Assembly: GCA_024683935.1 (NCBI GenBank)
Contig: JAIKXV010000085.1
Coordinates: 1 to 52,852, forward strand
Source: Lachnospiraceae bacterium
GTDB taxonomy: Bacteria; Bacillota_A; Clostridia; Lachnospirales; Lachnospiraceae
Direction of reading: 5' to 3'
DNA length: 52,852 nucleotides
The notes under the pieces: model-generated
What the model saw: only the letters and a program-made list of their open reading frames with translations
The model's database searches: none
Told to the model about the DNA's origin: nothing
Shown: positions 17,333 through 26,017 of the stretch, in pieces
Numbering within the stretch: position 1 is the stretch's first letter
Layout: each line of letters begins with the position of its first letter
Program-made: the position numbers and the translations under genes

Positions 17333-18670
17333 ATGACAGTTTTTCTTTTATCCCTCGGCTGCGATAAAAATCTGGTAGATTCCGAGATCATGACCGGGCT
17401 CCTCCGTGACAGGGGCTTTGAATTCACGGATGATGAGGAAAAGGCGGACGCCGTTATCATCAATTCCTGCTGCTTTATCGGAGATGCGAAGGAAGAGAGC
17501 ATCGGTGCCGTGATCGAGGCCGGGAGGCTTAAGGAAGAGGGAAAGGTTAAGTATATTGTACTGGCCGGCTGTCTGGCAGAACGTTACAGTAAGGAAATAG
17601 GCAGTGAACTCCCGGAAGTGGATGCCGTGATCGGAACCACAGCCATAGATTCCATTGTTGACGTTCTTAACAGGCTTTCAAAAGAAAGCAAAGAAAAAAT
17701 AGTCGAGATAAAGGATAAGGATCTTCCTGTATTTCCTGAGGTCAGCCGCAGTATCTCAACCGGCGGACATTATGAGTACCTTAAAATAGCTGAGGGCTGC
17801 GACAAGAACTGCAGCTACTGCATAATTCCATCGGTAAGGGGACATTACAGATCGGTTCCCATGGAGCGGATAATAAAGGACGCCGGGGAGCTGGTGGAGC
17901 AGGGCGTGAAAGAGCTTATTCTTATCGCCCAGGAGACCACGGTGTACGGAAAGGATCTGTATGGCAGAAAGTCCCTGGCGGAGCTCCTTCGCAGACTGAA
18001 CGATATACCGGAGCTTAAGTGGATAAGGCTCATGTACTGCTACCCTGAGGAAATAGACCGGGAGCTGATATCCGCGATAAAAGAGCTCCCGAAGGTTTGC
18101 CACTATCTGGATCTTCCGGTGCAGCACTGCTCCGACAGGATATTAAAAAAGATGGGACGGCGGACTTCCAAAGCGGATATCGGGAATCTGATCCGTGAGC
18201 TTCGAAAGGAAATACCGGATATAACCCTGAGGACCACGCTGATCACCGGTTTCCCGGGGGAAACGGAGGAAGAGCATGAGGAGCTTCTCCGCTTTGTGGA
18301 AAGTTCAGGTTTCGACCGGCTCGGAGTGTTCAAGTATTCTCCTGAGGAAGGTACGGCAGCGGCTCTGTTTCCGGATCAGACAGAGGAAAGTGTCAAGGAA
18401 CAGCGGCTTGACGAGCTGATGACCCTGCAGCAGGAGATTTCCCTTTCGGTAAATGAGGGACAGAAGGGGAAGGAGCTGGACTGCATCATAGAGGGCAGGA
18501 TCCCGGAAGAAGGGGTATATGTGGCGAGAAGCTACAGGGACGCCCCCAACGTGGACGGAATGGTCTTTATAGATGAAGAGGGCGTAAAGGGTGAACTGAT
18601 GACCGGGGATTTTGTAAGAGTCAGGATCACCGGAGCTTCGGAATATGATCTGTATGGAGCGATAATATGA
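17333..18670 (+). CDS. rimO: Ribosomal protein S12 methylthiotransferase RimO
   Basis: Radical-SAM enzyme of 445 residues that adds a methylthio group to an Asp of ribosomal protein S12. The N-terminal cluster domain starts SLGCDKNLVDSE, with further cysteines in NSCCFIGDAKEES and LAGCLAERY. The radical-SAM triad is C156, C160 and C163 in EGCDKNCSYCIIP. PVQHCSDRILKKMGR and TTLITGFPGETEEEH follow, and a TRAM domain closes the protein (about 380-445). Its TGA overlaps the ATG of pgsA. Confidence 0.96.
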   Translation: MTVFLLSLGCDKNLVDSEIMTGLLRDRGFEFTDDEEKADAVIINSCCFIGDAKEESIGAVIEAGRLKEEGKVKYIVLAGCLAERYSKEIGSELPEVDAVIGTTAIDSIVDVLNRLSKESKEKIVEIKDKDLPVFPEVSRSISTGGHYEYLKIAEGCDKNCSYCIIPSVRGHYRSVPMERIIKDAGELVEQGVKELILIAQETTVYGKDLYGRKSLAELLRRLNDIPELKWIRLMYCYPEEIDRELISAIKELPKVCHYLDLPVQHCSDRILKKMGRRTSKADIGNLIRELRKEIPDITLRTTLITGFPGETEEEHEELLRFVESSGFDRLGVFKYSPEEGTAAALFPDQTEESVKEQRLDELMTLQQEISLSVNEGQKGKELDCIIEGRIPEEGVYVARSYRDAPNVDGMVFIDEEGVKGELMTGDFVRVRITGASEYDLYGAII

Positions 18671-19206
18671 ATCTTCCAAATAAACTAACCGTATTAAGAA
18701 TAGTGCTGGTGCCGGTCTTTGTGGCGATCATCCTTTCAAACTGTTTCGGGGATGTGTCAAAATGGGTGGCGCTGGCTGTATTTATAATAGCAAGCCTTAC
18801 GGATCTTCTGGACGGGAAGATCGCGAGAAAATACAACCTGGTTACGAATTTCGGGAAATTCATGGATCCCCTGGCGGACAAGATGCTGGTGTGTTCTGCG
18901 CTTATCTGTATGGTGGAGCTCCAGAAGATATGGTCCTGGATGGTAATAATAATCGTGGTCAGGGATTTCGTTATCAGCGGATTCCGTCTGGTTGCCGTGG
19001 AAAACGGCCGGGTTATCGCCGCCAATTACTGGGGAAAATTCAAAACCGCGTCCCAGATGATAATGATCTGTCTTCTGATCGCGGATATAGGGGTCAGCCC
19101 TTTCCCCATTATTACCGAGGCCTTTAAATGGATCGCCCTGATACTCACTGTTATATCCCTTGTTGTCTACCTTGTGGACAATAAGGACGTTATGAAGGAA
19201 GATTAA
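18667..19206 (+). CDS. pgsA: CDP-diacylglycerol-glycerol-3-phosphate 3-phosphatidyltransferase
   Basis: Membrane enzyme of 179 residues for phosphatidylglycerol synthesis. MNLPNKLTVLRI is the typical start. The CDP-alcohol phosphatidyltransferase motif is complete: LLDGKIARKYN, then FGKFMDPLADK, with both terminal Asp residues. About five membrane helices follow. It overlaps rimO by four bases. The order rimO-pgsA-cinA is common in Firmicutes. Confidence 0.95.
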   Translation: MNLPNKLTVLRIVLVPVFVAIILSNCFGDVSKWVALAVFIIASLTDLLDGKIARKYNLVTNFGKFMDPLADKMLVCSALICMVELQKIWSWMVIIIVVRDFVISGFRLVAVENGRVIAANYWGKFKTASQMIMICLLIADIGVSPFPIITEAFKWIALILTVISLVVYLVDNKDVMKED

Positions 19207-19210
19207 TGTC

Positions 19211-19978
19211 ATGTCAGACGATGATAATAATAAACAGAAGGACGGAAGTGCCGACGCCGCTGTAAGGCTTGTCGGTATTAAGGCTGATAAGGTCAGGGAG
19301 GAGCTTGCGGACATATTGTCTGCGGGAAATCCTTCTGCGGAGATAACGGATCTTCACGGTGAAGTCTGTATAAGGCTTCATGCGGTCGGAGATGAAGAGA
19401 AAAACGGAAAAAAGGTATTAAAGCCTGTTGTCAAGGAGATCAAGTCCAGGCTGGGACAGATGATCTATTCCACGGATGAGGATGAGACTCTTGAGGATGC
19501 GGTGGTAGGTCTCTTAAAAGAGAACCACTTTACTATAGCCACTGCGGAAAGCTGTACGGCAGGGCTCTTCACCGGGAGACTGGCGAATGTTCCCGGAGCA
19601 AGCGATATCCTGAAATGCGGGTTTATTACCTATTCCGAAAAGGCAAAGCGGAAATATGTGGGCGTAAAGAGGCGTACCCTGGACAAATTCTCTGCGGTGA
19701 GCGGAGAAACCGCCATGGAAATGAGCAAGGGGGCTGCTGCTGCAGCAAAGACCGACTGCGCCATTGCTATAACGGGTATAGCGGGTCCTGACGGGGGATC
19801 CGATAAACACCCTGTGGGACAGGTATTTATAGGGGTTACTGTTCAGAAAAAGACCTTTGTAAAAGAGTATTATTTTTCGGGAGACCGTCAGGACATACGT
19901 TCCCAGGCGGTTACTGAGGCGCTGGCCTTACTCAGGCTTGCGCTCTTAAAGCATTTCTCAGAGATCACATTCAAGTGA
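19211..19978 (+). CDS. CinA-type nicotinamide-nucleotide amidase lacking the N-terminal domain
   Basis: A protein of 255 residues. Residues about 97-255 are the CinA C-terminal amidase, which deamidates nicotinamide mononucleotide: TAESCTAGLFTGRLA, GFITYSEKAKRKYVGV and AITGIAGPDGG are present. Residues about 15-95 resemble the KH-like linker of full-length CinA (VREELADILSAGNPSAEITD ... EIKSRLGQMIYS). The usual first 170 residues (the molybdopterin-binding-like domain) are absent, and there is no coding remnant of them in the four-base gap after pgsA. The start is ATG with AAGGAAG upstream. In many Firmicutes recA follows cinA; here mgtE does. Confidence 0.88.
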   Translation: MSDDDNNKQKDGSADAAVRLVGIKADKVREELADILSAGNPSAEITDLHGEVCIRLHAVGDEEKNGKKVLKPVVKEIKSRLGQMIYSTDEDETLEDAVVGLLKENHFTIATAESCTAGLFTGRLANVPGASDILKCGFITYSEKAKRKYVGVKRRTLDKFSAVSGETAMEMSKGAAAAAKTDCAIAITGIAGPDGGSDKHPVGQVFIGVTVQKKTFVKEYYFSGDRQDIRSQAVTEALALLRLALLKHFSEITFK

Positions 19979-19989
19979 TCCCATGATCT

Positions 19990-20019
19990 GCCTCCCGGAA
20001 ACAGAACCTGAAGGGAGGC
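19990..20019 (+). promoter_or_regulatory. Hairpin that covers the mgtE ribosome site
   Basis: GCCTCCC (19990-19996) pairs perfectly with GGGAGGC (20013-20019) around a 16-base loop. The right arm is the ribosome-binding site of the GTG start at 20027. Pairing would block initiation. No canonical Mg2+ riboswitch fits in the 48-base gap. Confidence 0.5.
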
Positions 20020-20026
20020 GGATAAA

Positions 20027-21370
20027 GTGACAGTCGATGAAATCATGAGCTTTATGGAGGACAAGAGATATAATGACCTCCGGGCCACGTTGTCTGATTT
20101 AAATGAAGCCGATGTGGCAGCGCTTCTTGAAGATCTTCCTCAGAAAATACGGTTAAAGACCTTCCGTCTGCTTCCAAAGGATATGGCTGCAGACGTATTC
20201 TCGTTCCTGCCTACGGATGTGGAGCAGGATATCATCACATCCCTTACGGATTCCGAAGCAACAGCCATCATAGATAACCTGATGGCGGATGATGCTGCCG
20301 ACCTTATGGAAGAAATGCCGGCAAATGTGGTGAAGCGGCTTCTTTCACATGCGAGTCCGGATACCAGAAGGGATATCAACCACCTCCTCAAATTCCCGGA
20401 GGATTCCGCAGGCTCCATAATGACGGTGGAGTTCGTGGATCTCAGGGAAAACCTTACTGTGGAGGAAGCCCTTAACAGGATCAGGAAAACCGGTATAGAC
20501 CGTGAGACCATCAATAACTGTTACGTCCTGGATACAGCCAGGCGCTTAACCGGAATGGTGGCGTTACGAACCCTGATACTTTCAAAGGCAGACGACCTTA
20601 TCCGGGACATCATGGAGGAAAATGTCATCAGTGTTGAGACCATGACCGACCAGGAAGAGGTTGCGAGAATGATCTCAAAGTACGACTTCAGCTCCATTCC
20701 CGTGGTGGATTCGGAGAAGAGGCTGGTGGGCATCATAACCGTTGACGATATCATCGATATCATCGAAGAAGAGGCAACGGAGGATATCCAGAAGATGGCA
20801 GCTATCGTGCCTTCCGATGATCCCTATGACAGGATGAAACCCCTGGATCTCTGGAAAAAGAGGATAGGCTGGCTCCTTCTGCTCATGGTCTCCGCAACGT
20901 TTACAGGAAAGATAATCACGAGCTACGAGTCCTCGCTGCAGGCGTATATCATACTCACGGCCTTTATCCCGCAGCTCATGGATACAGGAGGGAACTGCGG
21001 ATCCCAGACCTCCACCACCATTATCCGTGCGCTCTCTCTGAATGAGATCAATTTTCCGGATATAGCGAAGGTTGTGTGGAAGGAATTCAGGACGGCCCTT
21101 ATCTGCGGAGGAACCCTGGCAGTGGCGAATTTCATAAAGCTTCTCGTGATAGACAGGGCAGAACCCGCAGTGGCTCTCGTTGTCTGCATAACGATGATAT
21201 GCGCGGTGATCTGCGCGAACCTTGCGGGCTGCATGCTGCCGATGATAGCGAAGAGATTCGGCTTTGACCCTGCGGTAATGGCGAGCCCGATGCTCACTAC
21301 GATAATAGATGCCCTGACCCTTTCCATCTATTTCCAGGTGGCTGTTCACGTACTGCATATAGCGCTGTAG
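20027..21370 (+). CDS. mgtE: Magnesium transporter MgtE
   Basis: Mg2+ channel of 447 residues. Residues 1-130 form the superhelical N domain (LNEADVAALLEDLPQ, ADVFSFLPTDVEQDIIT). Residues about 130-255 form the paired CBS domains, which gate the pore in response to cytoplasmic Mg2+. Residues about 280-447 form five membrane helices with the conserved FIPQLMDTGGNCGSQTSTTIIRAL and the pore-region AVMASPMLTTIIDALTL. The start is GTG with GGGAGG seven bases upstream, inside a hairpin. Transcription probably comes from the upstream housekeeping operon. Confidence 0.95.
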   Translation: MTVDEIMSFMEDKRYNDLRATLSDLNEADVAALLEDLPQKIRLKTFRLLPKDMAADVFSFLPTDVEQDIITSLTDSEATAIIDNLMADDAADLMEEMPANVVKRLLSHASPDTRRDINHLLKFPEDSAGSIMTVEFVDLRENLTVEEALNRIRKTGIDRETINNCYVLDTARRLTGMVALRTLILSKADDLIRDIMEENVISVETMTDQEEVARMISKYDFSSIPVVDSEKRLVGIITVDDIIDIIEEEATEDIQKMAAIVPSDDPYDRMKPLDLWKKRIGWLLLLMVSATFTGKIITSYESSLQAYIILTAFIPQLMDTGGNCGSQTSTTIIRALSLNEINFPDIAKVVWKEFRTALICGGTLAVANFIKLLVIDRAEPAVALVVCITMICAVICANLAGCMLPMIAKRFGFDPAVMASPMLTTIIDALTLSIYFQVAVHVLHIAL

Positions 21371-21374
21371 AGGA

Positions 21375-21403
21375 TTGCTAAACACAAGCGATTGTGCTAT
21401 ACT
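21375..21403 (+). promoter_or_regulatory. Sigma-A-type promoter for hpf
   Basis: TTGCTA (21375-21380), a 17-base spacer and TATACT (21398-21403). The spacer contains the inverted repeat CACAA-gcga-TTGTG (21383-21396). Downstream, ttttcag/ctgaaaa forms a small hairpin (about 21422-21442) in the leader. Confidence 0.6.
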
Positions 21404-21482
21404 GACATATATTTCAGGGGTTTTTCAGGAGGCTTCTGAAAAGGTAAATCACAAAAATAAATAAGAAAAGGATGTGCTGCGT

Positions 21483-22007
21483 ATGCATTTTATAATCACT
21501 GGAAAGAATATCGATGTTACACCGGGATTAAAGAGCGCGGTGGAGGACAAGATCGGGAAGCTTGAAAAGTATTTTACACCGGATACGGAGGTGCATGCGA
21601 CTCTCTCCGTTGAGAAGGACAGGCATAAGATCGAGGTGACCATTCCTGTAAAGGGAAATATCATCAGATCCGAGCAGGTTTCCAATGATATGTATGTTTC
21701 CGTTGACCTCGTTGAGGAGATCATCGAGAAGCAGATGAAGAAGTACAAGAACAAGATTATCGACAGATCCCAGGACGGGGGAAATCTCCAGAAGGATTAT
21801 GTGGATCAGGAGTATTCCGATGACGGCGATATTAAGATCGTCCGTACAAAGAGATTCGGATTCAAGCCCATGTATCCCGAAGATGCCTGCGTACAGATGG
21901 AGCTTCTCGGACACAGCTTCTATGTATTCAGGAATGCGGAGACAGATGAGGTTAACGTGGTCTATAAGAGAAGGGGAAATACCTACGGACTTATAGAACC
22001 CGACTGA
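21483..22007 (+). CDS. hpf: Ribosome hibernation-promoting factor, long form
   Basis: A protein of 174 residues. The N-terminal half is the RaiA-like ribosome-binding domain (MHFIITGKNIDVTPGLKSAV, then EKLEKYF-like and a basic region), and the C-terminal 60 residues are the dimerisation domain (RTKRFGFKPMYPEDACVQME, LGHSFYVFRN, VVYKRRGNTYGLIEP). The long form pairs 70S ribosomes into inactive 100S particles in stationary phase. ATG at 21483 is preferred because AAAAGGA ends ten bases upstream; an in-frame GTG at 21474 has no room for a ribosome site. The gene has its own promoter and a strong terminator. Confidence 0.94.
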   Translation: MHFIITGKNIDVTPGLKSAVEDKIGKLEKYFTPDTEVHATLSVEKDRHKIEVTIPVKGNIIRSEQVSNDMYVSVDLVEEIIEKQMKKYKNKIIDRSQDGGNLQKDYVDQEYSDDGDIKIVRTKRFGFKPMYPEDACVQMELLGHSFYVFRNAETDEVNVVYKRRGNTYGLIEPD

Positions 22008-22021
22008 TATCTTAAAAGTTT

Positions 22022-22052
22022 TACCCCGGCATTGCCGCCGGGGTATTTTTTT
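22022..22052 (+). terminator. Intrinsic terminator after hpf
   Basis: ACCCCGGC pairs with GCCGGGGT around a six-base loop, followed by a run of seven T at about 22046-22052. Confidence 0.9.
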
Positions 22053-22117
22053 GGAAACAATCTGTAATTTAAAACTTTCTTAAGGAGTAAGCTTACTATT
22101 ATTTAGTGGGTGTAAGT

Positions 22118-22153
22118 ATGAGTTTTGATTCTATTTTCGGAGGATTATTATGA
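22118..22153 (+). CDS. Possible 11-codon upstream ORF
   Basis: ATG at 22118 reads MSFDSIFGGLL and stops with TGA at 22151-22153, overlapping the ATG of the secreted-protein gene at 22150. The GGAGGA of that gene lies inside it. Its own ribosome site is poor. It may be accidental, or a coupling leader peptide. The palindrome AGTAAGCTTACT lies just upstream at 22086-22097. Confidence 0.2.
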   Translation: MSFDSIFGGLL

Positions 22154-23676
22154 GACTTAGAAACAGAAGGGCCATAGCCCTTGCTTTGACCGCATCGCTG
22201 GTTTTCTCCATGAATTCCGTCTCTTTTGCGGATGAGATCGTGGATGGCGATATTGTTTACGAAGAGGATGCATCCCCGGAGGAAGTAGGGGTTCTTTCCG
22301 CTGACGAAGAAGCTGTTGATGAAGTTTCCGATGCAGCAGAGCTTTACGATACAGATTATGAAACAGAGGATGAGGGAGCACTGCTCTTTTCTGAAGATGA
22401 AGAAGAGAATGACGCATATCTCGCATCTGACATTAATGCGGAGAATGCCCTCAGCGGAAATGTCACAATAAGAACAGGAACCCCTGACGTTCATGTATCC
22501 GCCAATAATACGGTATCTGTGGACGACGTGAAGAAAGCTGTCTTTGAAAAGCTGGAATTCACGATGGGAGATAACAGCTATTATGTGAAAAAGAATTCAA
22601 ATAGCTATTCGCTTATTAAAACCACGGATGATACGGTGGTATCCACTGATTTCACCGCGGACAGCGCCAATATCAGCCTTAACAGCATAAGGAAGGCTGC
22701 GAGCCCCTTAAAGGAAGCGACGGAGATCAGTTATACCGATGCATCAAAGGGGATCATTTCCGCAAAGGGAAATCAGCTTGTCCACTATACCGCCACCATT
22801 AATAAAAAGGTGATCCCGGGAGCGAAGGAGTGCAATACCGTGGAAGGAGATATCCTCCTTAAGGTCTGGACCAGCGGAACCGTATCCAGCCAGAGAGTGA
22901 AATTTGCGGATGGTAAGTTCTCTGTTGTGGTTGAATACGACGCATGTGTGGAATACAGGGGGACCAAGGTCACCGCGACCAGCCATCATCTCGCAGTTTC
23001 CAGCGACGATCTTTCGAAGGAAGTTACCGGAACGGTAGACGGAGCCGTAGGTGTGGCTGTCAGACTGGAAAAGCTCAGCGCCAACGGAGCATGGATCCCC
23101 ATGGAAGGAAAGAGCTACGGGAACTATTTCTGGAAGGACAGAACCGGAATAACCATAAAGAAGCCCAAGGTATATAATGCCAGCAAGGTGGGCAACTACT
23201 ATGACGATGACGGGCCTTACTTCATCATCCCCGTTTCCTATAAGAAGAAGCAGATGGCAAATGATCTCCTTACTTCAGACCAGAAGCTTTCCCTGAAGAA
23301 CGCCCTGGCAAGTACGAAGATCCACTTCACCATTGAGCCCAGGAAGCTCAGCACGGAGCTTATAACCTATGACAAGTATGATCCCGGAAAATACTATGTG
23401 AAGAAGCTCACATATAATTCCGACAAGAATACCCTTAAGGGCACGATACAGTACAGAACTTTAAAGACCAATAAGTCCACCCTTAATGTCCGGAAGCTCA
23501 GGAATATGGGCAAGAAGCTGAAGGTGGTATCAAAGTCGGCCTATGATCTGAAGGGTGAAAAGAAGAACGACGCATATTTCGAGTACAGTTCGGAGAAGGG
23601 CGGAGCGACCCTCACCGGAATAAACGGCTACTATGGAACGGCCTTTATCAAGGGCAGCAAGATCAACGTGAAGTAA
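22150..23676 (+). CDS. Secreted protein of unknown function
   Basis: This protein has 508 residues. It starts with a clear signal peptide (basic MRLRNRRAIALALTASLVFS, cleavage probably after SFA). An acidic low-complexity stretch follows (about 27-90, rich in Asp and Glu), then beta-rich segments, and a Lys-rich C-terminus with repeated short aromatic/lysine strands (KKLTYNSDKNTLKGTIQYRT). There are no catalytic motifs I can name and no LPXTG anchor. The style of the C-terminus resembles that of the broken surface protein at 202-3925, so both may belong to a family of Lachnospiraceae wall-associated proteins. CGGAGGA sits seven bases before the ATG. A terminator follows. Confidence 0.8.
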   Translation: MRLRNRRAIALALTASLVFSMNSVSFADEIVDGDIVYEEDASPEEVGVLSADEEAVDEVSDAAELYDTDYETEDEGALLFSEDEEENDAYLASDINAENALSGNVTIRTGTPDVHVSANNTVSVDDVKKAVFEKLEFTMGDNSYYVKKNSNSYSLIKTTDDTVVSTDFTADSANISLNSIRKAASPLKEATEISYTDASKGIISAKGNQLVHYTATINKKVIPGAKECNTVEGDILLKVWTSGTVSSQRVKFADGKFSVVVEYDACVEYRGTKVTATSHHLAVSSDDLSKEVTGTVDGAVGVAVRLEKLSANGAWIPMEGKSYGNYFWKDRTGITIKKPKVYNASKVGNYYDDDGPYFIIPVSYKKKQMANDLLTSDQKLSLKNALASTKIHFTIEPRKLSTELITYDKYDPGKYYVKKLTYNSDKNTLKGTIQYRTLKTNKSTLNVRKLRNMGKKLKVVSKSAYDLKGEKKNDAYFEYSSEKGGATLTGINGYYGTAFIKGSKINVK

Positions 23677-23684
23677 CAGCAAAT

Positions 23685-23768
23685 ATGCCGGTTCCGGCAT
23701 TATAAAAAAGCCGGGTTGTAATGTATACAAAAAAGACCAAGAGAGTTACACTTTCCTGGTCTTTTTTT
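23685..23768 (+). terminator. Two hairpins ending in an intrinsic terminator
   Basis: ATGCCGGTTCCGGCAT (23685-23700) is a perfect short hairpin. It is followed by AAAAAAGACCA (23729-23739) pairing with TGGTCTTTTTT (23757-23767), which ends in a T run. It separates the secreted-protein gene from the butyrate operon. Confidence 0.85.
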
Positions 23769-23769
23769 G

Positions 23770-23798
23770 TTGAATTTTACTTGTTTCTGTGGTATAGT
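23770..23798 (+). promoter_or_regulatory. Sigma-A promoter of the butyrate operon
   Basis: TTGAAT (23770-23775), exactly 17 bases, then TATAGT (23793-23798). It starts immediately after the preceding terminator and lies about 60 bases before the thl ATG. This is the only strong promoter I see in front of the thl-etfA genes. Confidence 0.8.
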
Positions 23799-23858
23799 AG
23801 ACTTTGCATGTGAAAAAAATAACAATCACGGCATACATTAAATTCAAGGAGGCATTAT

Positions 23859-25046
23859 ATGGCACAGAAGATTGTATTGGCAGGTGCTGTCAGAACAGCT
23901 ATCGGCAAGATGGGCGGAGCTCTTTCCAACACTCCCGTCGCTGATCTGGGAACCATCGTTATCAAGGAAGCGCTGAAGCGCGCCGGGGTTAAGCCGGATC
24001 AGGTGGATGAGGTATTAATGGGCTGCGTTATCCAGGCGGCTCAGGGACAGAATGTTGCGCGCCAGGCATCACTCAATGCAGGCATTCCCAATGAGATTCC
24101 TGCAGTAACCATCAACGTTGTATGCGGTTCCGGTCTTAACTGCGTAAATATGGCAGCAGATCTTATCAAGGCAGGAGAAGCCGATATAGTTGTAGCAGGC
24201 GGTATGGAAAATATGTCCATGGCACCCTATGCAATGACAAAGGCACGTTTCGGATACCGTATGAATAATGCTACCATCATCGATACAATGGTAAACGATG
24301 CCCTTACGGATGCCTTTAACCATTATCATATGATGATCACCGCAGAGAATATCTGCGACGAGTGGAAGCTTACCCGTGAAGAGCTTGACGAGTTCTCAGC
24401 CAACAGCCAGCAGAAGTGCGAGAAGGCCATGAATGAGGGCAGGTTCGACGACGAGATAGTTCCCGTTCCCGTTAAGGTAAAGAAGGAAATGGTTGACTTC
24501 AAGAAGGACGAGGGTCCCCGTCCCGGAACCACCAAGGAATCCCTTGCTAACCTTAAGTGCTGCTCAGGCAAGGACGGCGGCCTTGTAACAGCAGGAAACG
24601 CATCAGGTATCAATGACGGCGCTGCTGCCATCGTTGTAATGAGCGAAGAGAAGGCAAAGGAACTCGGAGTTAAGCCTATGGCAACATGGATCGGCGGAGC
24701 CCTTGCAGGTGTAAGACCTGAGGTTATGGGTATCGGACCTGTTGCAGCTACAAAGAAGGTTCTTACAAAGACCGGCTTAAAGCTCGAGGATATCGACCTC
24801 ATCGAGGCAAACGAGGCATTTGCGGCACAGTCTGTTGCAGTAGCAAAGGATCTCGGCTTTGATATGAGCAAGGTTAATGTAAACGGCGGAGCTATTGCTC
24901 TCGGACATCCCGTAGGAGCTTCCGGATGCCGTATCCTCGTAACTCTCCTTCACGAGATGCAGAAGAGAGACGATGCAAAGAAGGGTCTTGCAACCCTCTG
25001 CATCGGCGGCGGAATGGGCTGCGCTACAATTGTTGAGAAATACTAA
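23859..25046 (+). CDS. thl: Acetyl-CoA acetyltransferase (thiolase)
   Basis: Condenses two acetyl-CoA into acetoacetyl-CoA, the first step of butyrate formation. It has 395 residues, the usual length. The nucleophilic Cys is in [12 protein letters not shown] (about residue 89). His and the second Cys are in [18 protein letters not shown], followed by CIGGGMG near the end. AAGGAGG lies upstream. Codon choice is strongly biased, as expected for a highly expressed gene. It is the first gene of the operon thl-crt-hbd-bcd-etfB-etfA. Confidence 0.97.
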   Translation: MAQKIVLAGAVRTAIGKMGGALSNTPVADLGTIVIKEALKRAGVKPDQVDEVLMGCVIQAAQGQNVARQASLNAGIPNEIPAVTINVVCGSGLNCVNMAADLIKAGEADIVVAGGMENMSMAPYAMTKARFGYRMNNATIIDTMVNDALTDAFNHYHMMITAENICDEWKLTREELDEFSANSQQKCEKAMNEGRFDDEIVPVPVKVKKEMVDFKKDEGPRPGTTKESLANLKCCSGKDGGLVTAGNASGINDGAAAIVVMSEEKAKELGVKPMATWIGGALAGVRPEVMGIGPVAATKKVLTKTGLKLEDIDLIEANEAFAAQSVAVAKDLGFDMSKVNVNGGAIALGHPVGASGCRILVTLLHEMQKRDDAKKGLATLCIGGGMGCATIVEKY

Positions 25047-25099
25047 TGACATATGTTTCATGGTATTGTGAACAGTAATAATGTAAGGAGGAAAAATAA

Positions 25100-25894
25100 T
25101 TGGGATTTGTTGATTATGAAGTAAAAGGCAGTATCGCCGTTATCACCATCAACAGGGAAAAGGCTCTTAACGCCCTGAATTCCGAGGTGCTTGATGATCT
25201 TGAGAAGGTTTTTGACGGCGTGGACACCAATGCAGTGAGATGTCTTATCCTTACCGGTGCCGGCGAGAAGTCCTTCGTGGCAGGAGCTGACATAGGTGAG
25301 ATGAGCACCCTTACAAAGGCAGAGGGCGAAGCTTTCGGTAAGAAGGGAAATGATGTTTTCAGAAAGATCGAGACCTTCCCTGTTCCCGTTATCGCGGCTA
25401 TCAACGGTTTTGCACTGGGCGGCGGCTGCGAGATCAGCATGAGCTGCGATTTCCGTATCTGCTCTGAGAACGCTATGTTCGGACAGCCTGAGGTTGGCCT
25501 CGGCATCACACCCGGATTCGGCGGAACACAGAGACTTGCCCGTACCGTAGGCGTAGGCATGGCTAAGCAGCTTATCTATACCGCAAGGAATATCGATGCG
25601 CAGGAAGCACTTCGCATCGGTCTCGTAAATCAGGTTGTTCCTCAGGCTGAGCTTATGGCTACAGCTGAGAAGCTTGCAAATACCATAGCCGGAAATGCTC
25701 CCATCGCGGTCAGAGCCTGCAAGAAGGCTATAAATGACGGACTTCAGACCAATATCGATGACGCTCTCGTTATCGAGGAGAAGCTCTTCGGATCCTGCTT
25801 CGAGTCATATGACCAGAAGGAAGGAATGGCGAACTTCTTAAGGAAGAAGGATGACCCCGCGAAGGTTAAGCATGTAGCGTTTAAGAATGAGTAG
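25100..25894 (+). CDS. crt: 3-hydroxybutyryl-CoA dehydratase (crotonase)
   Basis: Removes water from 3-hydroxybutyryl-CoA to give crotonyl-CoA. It has 264 residues with the crotonase oxyanion-hole segments (FVAGADIGEM, NGFALGGGCEISMSCDFR) and both catalytic Glu residues (GGGCE and GQPEVGLGITPGFGGTQRL). The start is TTG, placed nine bases after AAGGAGG. The TAG stop forms the base of a large hairpin in the following gap. Confidence 0.96.
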   Translation: MGFVDYEVKGSIAVITINREKALNALNSEVLDDLEKVFDGVDTNAVRCLILTGAGEKSFVAGADIGEMSTLTKAEGEAFGKKGNDVFRKIETFPVPVIAAINGFALGGGCEISMSCDFRICSENAMFGQPEVGLGITPGFGGTQRLARTVGVGMAKQLIYTARNIDAQEALRIGLVNQVVPQAELMATAEKLANTIAGNAPIAVRACKKAINDGLQTNIDDALVIEEKLFGSCFESYDQKEGMANFLRKKDDPAKVKHVAFKNE

Positions 25895-25995
25895 GTTCGG
25901 TATATGCATCAGGCATATACCGAACCGTACATGGCAACTCCCGTAGGGAGTTGTCCGTAAGGATCAAAATGCGGTTATCTGCTACCGCATTTTGA
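25894..25995 (+). promoter_or_regulatory. Three consecutive perfect hairpins between crt and hbd
   Basis: Stem 1: 14 bp (25894-25907 with 25913-25926, loop five), starting in the crt stop codon. Stem 2: 8 bp (25935-25942 with 25946-25953). Stem 3: 12 bp (25964-25975 with 25984-25995). None is followed by a T-tract, so they are more likely RNA-stability or processing structures within the operon mRNA than terminators. Confidence 0.75.
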
Positions 25996-26017
25996 CCAAG
26001 ATAAAGGAGGAAAACAT

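Noticed and set aside
25894..25995. CRISPR-like or terminator interpretation of the crt-hbd hairpins
   Set aside because: The three stems differ in sequence, with no equal repeats and spacers, and none is followed by a T-tract.
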